DNA from: an uncultured Eubacteriales bacterium
GTDB lineage: Bacteria > Bacillota > Clostridia > Oscillospirales > Ruminococcaceae
Reading direction: 5' to 3'
Assembly (NCBI GenBank): GCA_900314975.1
Contig: OMXI01000002.1
Coordinates: forward strand, 52,984 to 116,983
DNA length: 64,000 nucleotides
Shown here: piece after piece, positions 61,379-64,000 of the stretch
Position numbering within the stretch: position 1 is the first letter of the stretch
How the letters are laid out: the number at the start of each line of letters is the position of its first letter
Made by a program: the position numbers and the translations under genes
Notes under the pieces: model-generated
What the model saw: the letters and a program-made list of their open reading frames with translations, nothing else
Told to the model about the DNA's origin: nothing
Database searches by the model: none

Positions 61379-63772
61379 ATGAATTATATTAACTGCAAAG
61401 CACTGGAATTACATAAAATACTTGAAATGCTTTCGGCAAAATGCACTGTACCGAAAGCAAAAGAAACGGCTCTTTCTATACAGCCAAAAACAGACCTTTT
61501 TGAAGTAAAAAACGAGATCTCAAAGACCTCATGCGCTCTTGAAGAGTCTATCCGCTACGGAACACCGGGTTTTTATAAGGTGAACGATATCAGCGCAATC
61601 GTCAAAAGAGCCGGGCAAGGCGGTATTCTGTCGATAAAAGAACTGATGGAGGTACGTCGCGTTCTTATGCAGACAGATGTGCTTGTAAAGTGGTTTGACC
61701 AGCTTGAAAACAAGGACATTGTGCTTGGCTATCTTTTTGAAAGCCTTTTCCCCGATACTTCCCTGCTGCGCCGATTGAACGATGCGATTATCGACGAGAA
61801 TTCACTTTCCGATGATGCAAGTGCGGAGCTTCGCAGCATCAGAAGAAAAATCTCGCGTTCGCAGCTGTCGATAAGAGAATCGCTCGATAAGATGATAAAA
61901 TCAAGCGAGGGCAAAAAATATATGCAGGAAGCAATCGTCACAATCCGTGACGGCAGATTTGTTATACCTGTAAAGCGTGAATTCAAGGGGAATGTCGACG
62001 GTCTTGTTCACGATATTTCCGCAACAGGCTCTACCCTTTTCATCGAGCCAATGAGCGTTGTTGAGGCAAACAACGATATACGCATTCTTCTCGGTCAGGA
62101 GCAGGACGAAATTCACCGCATTCTTACAGTTTTTTCATCAGAGTGCGGACAGCTGAAGCAGCAGCTTATTTCAAGCTACAATGCAATTTGTGAGCTTGAT
62201 GTATATTTTTCAAAAGCAAATCTTGCTGCCGATATGAAAGCTATGGAGCCTGAAATAAGCAATGACGGAGTTATCATACTTAACAAAGCCCGTCACCCGC
62301 TTATTGATGATAAAAAAGTTGTTCCTGTCAACTTTTCAATCGGAGATGATTATACAGCACTTGTTATAACAGGACCAAACACGGGCGGTAAAACGGTTGT
62401 GCTGAAAACTGTCGGTCTGCTGACACTTATGGTTATGTGCGGAATGCTGATACCTGCATCTGACGGAAGCAGGATATCGATTTACAATAAAATTCTTGTC
62501 GACATTGGCGATCAGCAGTCTATTGAGAATGACCTTTCAACATTTTCGTCGCATATAAGCACTATCAAGCATATTCTTGACGAGGCTGACAGCGACAGCC
62601 TTGTTTTGCTCGACGAGCTTGGCTCGGGTACCGACCCAGTCGAAGGTGCGGCACTTGCTGTTTCGATTATTGACAGAATAAAGACATTCGGCGCTACACT
62701 TGTGACAACAACGCATTATCAGGAAATAAAGATGTATGCCATTGACACACAAGGTGTTCAGAACGCAAGCTGTCAGTTTGACGTTGAGACACTTAAACCA
62801 ACTTACAATCTTGTGATAGGTTTTCCGGGAAAGTCAAACGCATTTGAGATTTCACGCAGTCTTGGAATAGATGATGACATAATCAAGCACGCAAATTCCC
62901 TTATTTCAACTGAAAACAAAAAGTTTGAAACTATTCTTGACGACCTTGAAAAAACAAGGCTTGAGCTTGAAAAGAATAACAGGCAGGCGCTGGATTACAA
63001 GCGAGAGGCACAGGCACTCAAAGACGAGCTTGAATCCGAAAAGGAAAAGTTTGCAAAGGAAAAAGAAGATATCCTTGAACGCGCACAGCTTGAGGCGCAG
63101 GAAATCGTTCGCAGAGTACAAAGAGAGTCGCAGGCTCTTGTTGACGAGCTTGACCAGCTTCGCAAAGAAAAAGAAAAGGATAATTTCACCCAAAGAGCAA
63201 TAGATGCCCGCCACAAGCAGAAATCGACTATGAACAAGCTGTACCTTGAAGCCAATCCTGTAATACAAGAAGATGATGACGGATATGTTCTGCCAAGGGC
63301 ACTTGTTAAAGGCGATAGGGTGCTTGTATGGGATACCAAGCGAAACGGCATAATTATCACCCCACCTGACAGTAAGGGATACTGCTTTGTGCAGATAGGT
63401 GTTATGAAATCCAAAGTCGAGGTAAGCAAGCTTCGTCTTGTAGAAAAACAAAAGCCTGTAAAAACGCCCAAATCAAACAGGGCAAGCGGTGTATCTACCA
63501 AGGGTGTTGAGAGCCGTATGACAAGAAAAGCATCGACCGAGCTTGACATAAGAGGTTACGCGGCTGATGACGGAGTCTATGCAGTCGACAGCTTTATTGA
63601 CGATGCTGTAATGTCAGGTGTCGGTGTGGTAACTATTATCCACGGCAAAGGCACAGGCATTCTGAAAAATGCTATCAGAGCGCACCTCAAACATCACCCG
63701 TCTGTAAAGTCATCACGCAAAGGTCTGTATGGTGAGGGCGAGGACGGCGTAACAGTAGTAGAGCTAAAATGA
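61379..63772 (+). CDS. mutS2: Endonuclease MutS2
   Basis: 797 aa. Core and lever helices (1-300), MutS-type ATPase with Walker A ITGPNTGGKTVVLKT, DIGDQQSIENDLSTFSSHI and LVLLDELGSGTDP, then a long Glu/Lys coiled coil (about 510-620), a KOW-like segment (KGDRVLVWDTKRNG) and a C-terminal Smr nuclease domain with ELDIRGYAADDG and IIHGKGTGILKNAIRAHL. It lacks the mismatch-recognition domain; it acts on recombination intermediates or rescues collided ribosomes. Confidence 0.96.
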   Translation: MNYINCKALELHKILEMLSAKCTVPKAKETALSIQPKTDLFEVKNEISKTSCALEESIRYGTPGFYKVNDISAIVKRAGQGGILSIKELMEVRRVLMQTDVLVKWFDQLENKDIVLGYLFESLFPDTSLLRRLNDAIIDENSLSDDASAELRSIRRKISRSQLSIRESLDKMIKSSEGKKYMQEAIVTIRDGRFVIPVKREFKGNVDGLVHDISATGSTLFIEPMSVVEANNDIRILLGQEQDEIHRILTVFSSECGQLKQQLISSYNAICELDVYFSKANLAADMKAMEPEISNDGVIILNKARHPLIDDKKVVPVNFSIGDDYTALVITGPNTGGKTVVLKTVGLLTLMVMCGMLIPASDGSRISIYNKILVDIGDQQSIENDLSTFSSHISTIKHILDEADSDSLVLLDELGSGTDPVEGAALAVSIIDRIKTFGATLVTTTHYQEIKMYAIDTQGVQNASCQFDVETLKPTYNLVIGFPGKSNAFEISRSLGIDDDIIKHANSLISTENKKFETILDDLEKTRLELEKNNRQALDYKREAQALKDELESEKEKFAKEKEDILERAQLEAQEIVRRVQRESQALVDELDQLRKEKEKDNFTQRAIDARHKQKSTMNKLYLEANPVIQEDDDGYVLPRALVKGDRVLVWDTKRNGIIITPPDSKGYCFVQIGVMKSKVEVSKLRLVEKQKPVKTPKSNRASGVSTKGVESRMTRKASTELDIRGYAADDGVYAVDSFIDDAVMSGVGVVTIIHGKGTGILKNAIRAHLKHHPSVKSSRKGLYGEGEDGVTVVELK

Positions 63773-63778
63773 CAGATA

Positions 63779-63903
63779 AAAATCAAAACCACCCGTTAAA
63801 CGGGTGGTTTGCAAAAGCCGGCTCTGCGAAAAAAACTCTGTAAATTCAAAAACTGTGATAAAAAACGTTATTGCTGGAGCGGCTTAAAAAGTCGCTCCGA
63901 TTT
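63779..63903 (-). ncRNA. Candidate small RNA or dispersed-repeat transcript
   Basis: A strong minus-strand promoter (63910-63938) predicts transcription from about 63903 leftward. The transcript would hold a 10-bp hairpin (63876-63898), an A/T-rich middle, and a terminator-type hairpin (63786-63810) with a TTTTGATTTTT tail, about 125 nt in all. No open frame with a ribosome site was found inside. It is antisense to the mutS2 3' trailer. Existence as an RNA is inferred from promoter plus terminator only. Confidence 0.4.
63786..63810. terminator. Hairpin CCACCCGT/ACGGGTGG after mutS2
   Basis: 11-bp perfect stem (63786-63796 with 63800-63810). The T tail is better on the minus strand (TTTTGATTTTT) than on the plus strand, so it may serve mainly the leftward transcript. 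Confidence 0.65.
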
Positions 63904-63907
63904 TTTT
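63876..63907 (+). terminator. Rho-independent terminator downstream of mutS2
   Basis: 10-bp stem GGAGCGGCTT (63876-63885) / AAGTCGCTCC (63889-63898) with one G-T pair, followed by GA and seven T (63901-63907). Confidence 0.82.
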
Positions 63908-63909
63908 AC

Positions 63910-63938
63910 AGTATAATTTGGATACTGTAATTTGTCAA
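63910..63938 (-). promoter_or_regulatory. Strong leftward promoter overlapping an inverted-repeat operator
   Basis: Minus strand TTGACA (63933-63938), exact 17-bp spacer and TATACT (63910-63915). The inverted repeat TACAGTAT (63907-63914) / ATACTGTA (63922-63929) covers the spacer and -10, the geometry of a repressible promoter. The regulator is unknown. Confidence 0.7.
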
Positions 63939-63947
63939 GATACTTGC

Positions 63948-63998
63948 GCTATCAGCCTGTTGAAATGGAGCGCAGCGGAATGGGATCAGGCTGATAGC
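63948..63998. repeat. 12-bp inverted repeat at the right edge
   Basis: Perfect arms GCTATCAGCCTG (63948-63959) and CAGGCTGATAGC (63987-63998) separated by 27 nt containing GGAGCGCAGCGG. Could be a hairpin of an RNA or the end of a mobile repeat; the window stops 2 nt later. Confidence 0.6.
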
Positions 63999-64000
63999 CG

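Noticed and set aside
63811-63875. Short peptide frame on the minus strand in the terminal element
   Set aside because: Only a TTG start without a ribosome site and a stop inside the hairpin; too weak to call.
1-64000. CRISPR arrays, prophage, rRNA or tRNA operons
   Set aside because: None seen; no regularly spaced repeats, integrases or rRNA-like sequence in the window.

Overview
The window reads as chromosomal core genome from an anaerobic, endospore-forming member of class Clostridia, most likely Ruminococcaceae/Oscillospiraceae (Ruminococcus-like). I infer this from several features: NfnAB-type energy metabolism; spoIIGA-sigE, spoVM, spoVS, ylbJ and yqfCD; Bacillus-like gene orders with losses typical of Clostridia; FeoAB iron uptake; GH3 and GHL10 carbohydrate enzymes; moderate GC with A+T-rich intergenic DNA; and strong SD motifs with TTGACA/TATAAT promoters at 17-bp spacing. 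No rRNA, tRNA, CRISPR array, phage or intact insertion sequence was seen, and no intergenic gap exceeds about 270 bp.

Layout. 1-4.4 kb (minus): nfnB (cut by the window edge), nfnA, a GHL10 lipoprotein and lysA. 4.6-11.6 kb (plus): an LCP cell-wall ligase, then DUF951-prfA-GNAT-tsaC-coaE-lytic transglycosylase-M18 aminopeptidase. 11.6-13.2 kb (plus): spoIIGA-sigE. 13.2-15.7 kb (minus): feoA-feoB plus a 53-aa Cys-rich FeoB partner, behind a palindromic operator. 15.8-17.8 kb (minus): dnaD-dnaI. 17.9-30.9 kb (minus): a 14-gene operon in Bacillus order, yicC-remA-gmk-rpoZ-priA-def-fmt-rsmB-rlmN-prpC-prkC-rsgA-thiN-spoVM, ending in a 28-aa spoVM. It couples nucleotide supply, translation initiation, rRNA modification, ribosome assembly and PASTA-kinase signalling. 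31-33.5 kb (minus): glmS and a HAD phosphatase. 33.7-39.7 kb (plus): yqxD-GH3-comEA, then a four-gene cluster of two unknown membrane proteins, a flavin reductase and a secreted zinc phospholipase C-like protein with an extra C-terminal domain. 39.7-40.8 kb (minus): ymdB-spoVS. 40.9-50.1 kb (minus): rnj-gdpP-rplI-dnaB-tilS-ftsH, with a strong promoter and a 187-nt leader before rnj. 50.2-52.3 kb (minus): a nucleotidyltransferase/hexapeptide/phosphohexomutase fusion that appears to have lost catalytic motifs. 52.5-54.8 kb (plus): pcrA. 55-56.3 kb (minus): a small Cys protein and ylbJ. 56.4-63.8 kb (plus): yqfC-yqfD, phoH-ybeY-era-(yqzL)-recO-mutS2. The last 230 bp hold hairpins, a strong leftward promoter overlapping an inverted repeat, and a candidate small RNA or dispersed repeat.

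Most of the window is well-understood housekeeping. The least explained parts are the degenerate sugar-nucleotide fusion protein, the membrane-protein/flavin-reductase/ZnPLC cluster, the rnj leader with its odd start region, and the terminal small-RNA-like element. Genes often overlap by 8, 4 or 1 nt, which suggests widespread translational coupling. All functional calls come from reading motifs and gene order; no database search was run.
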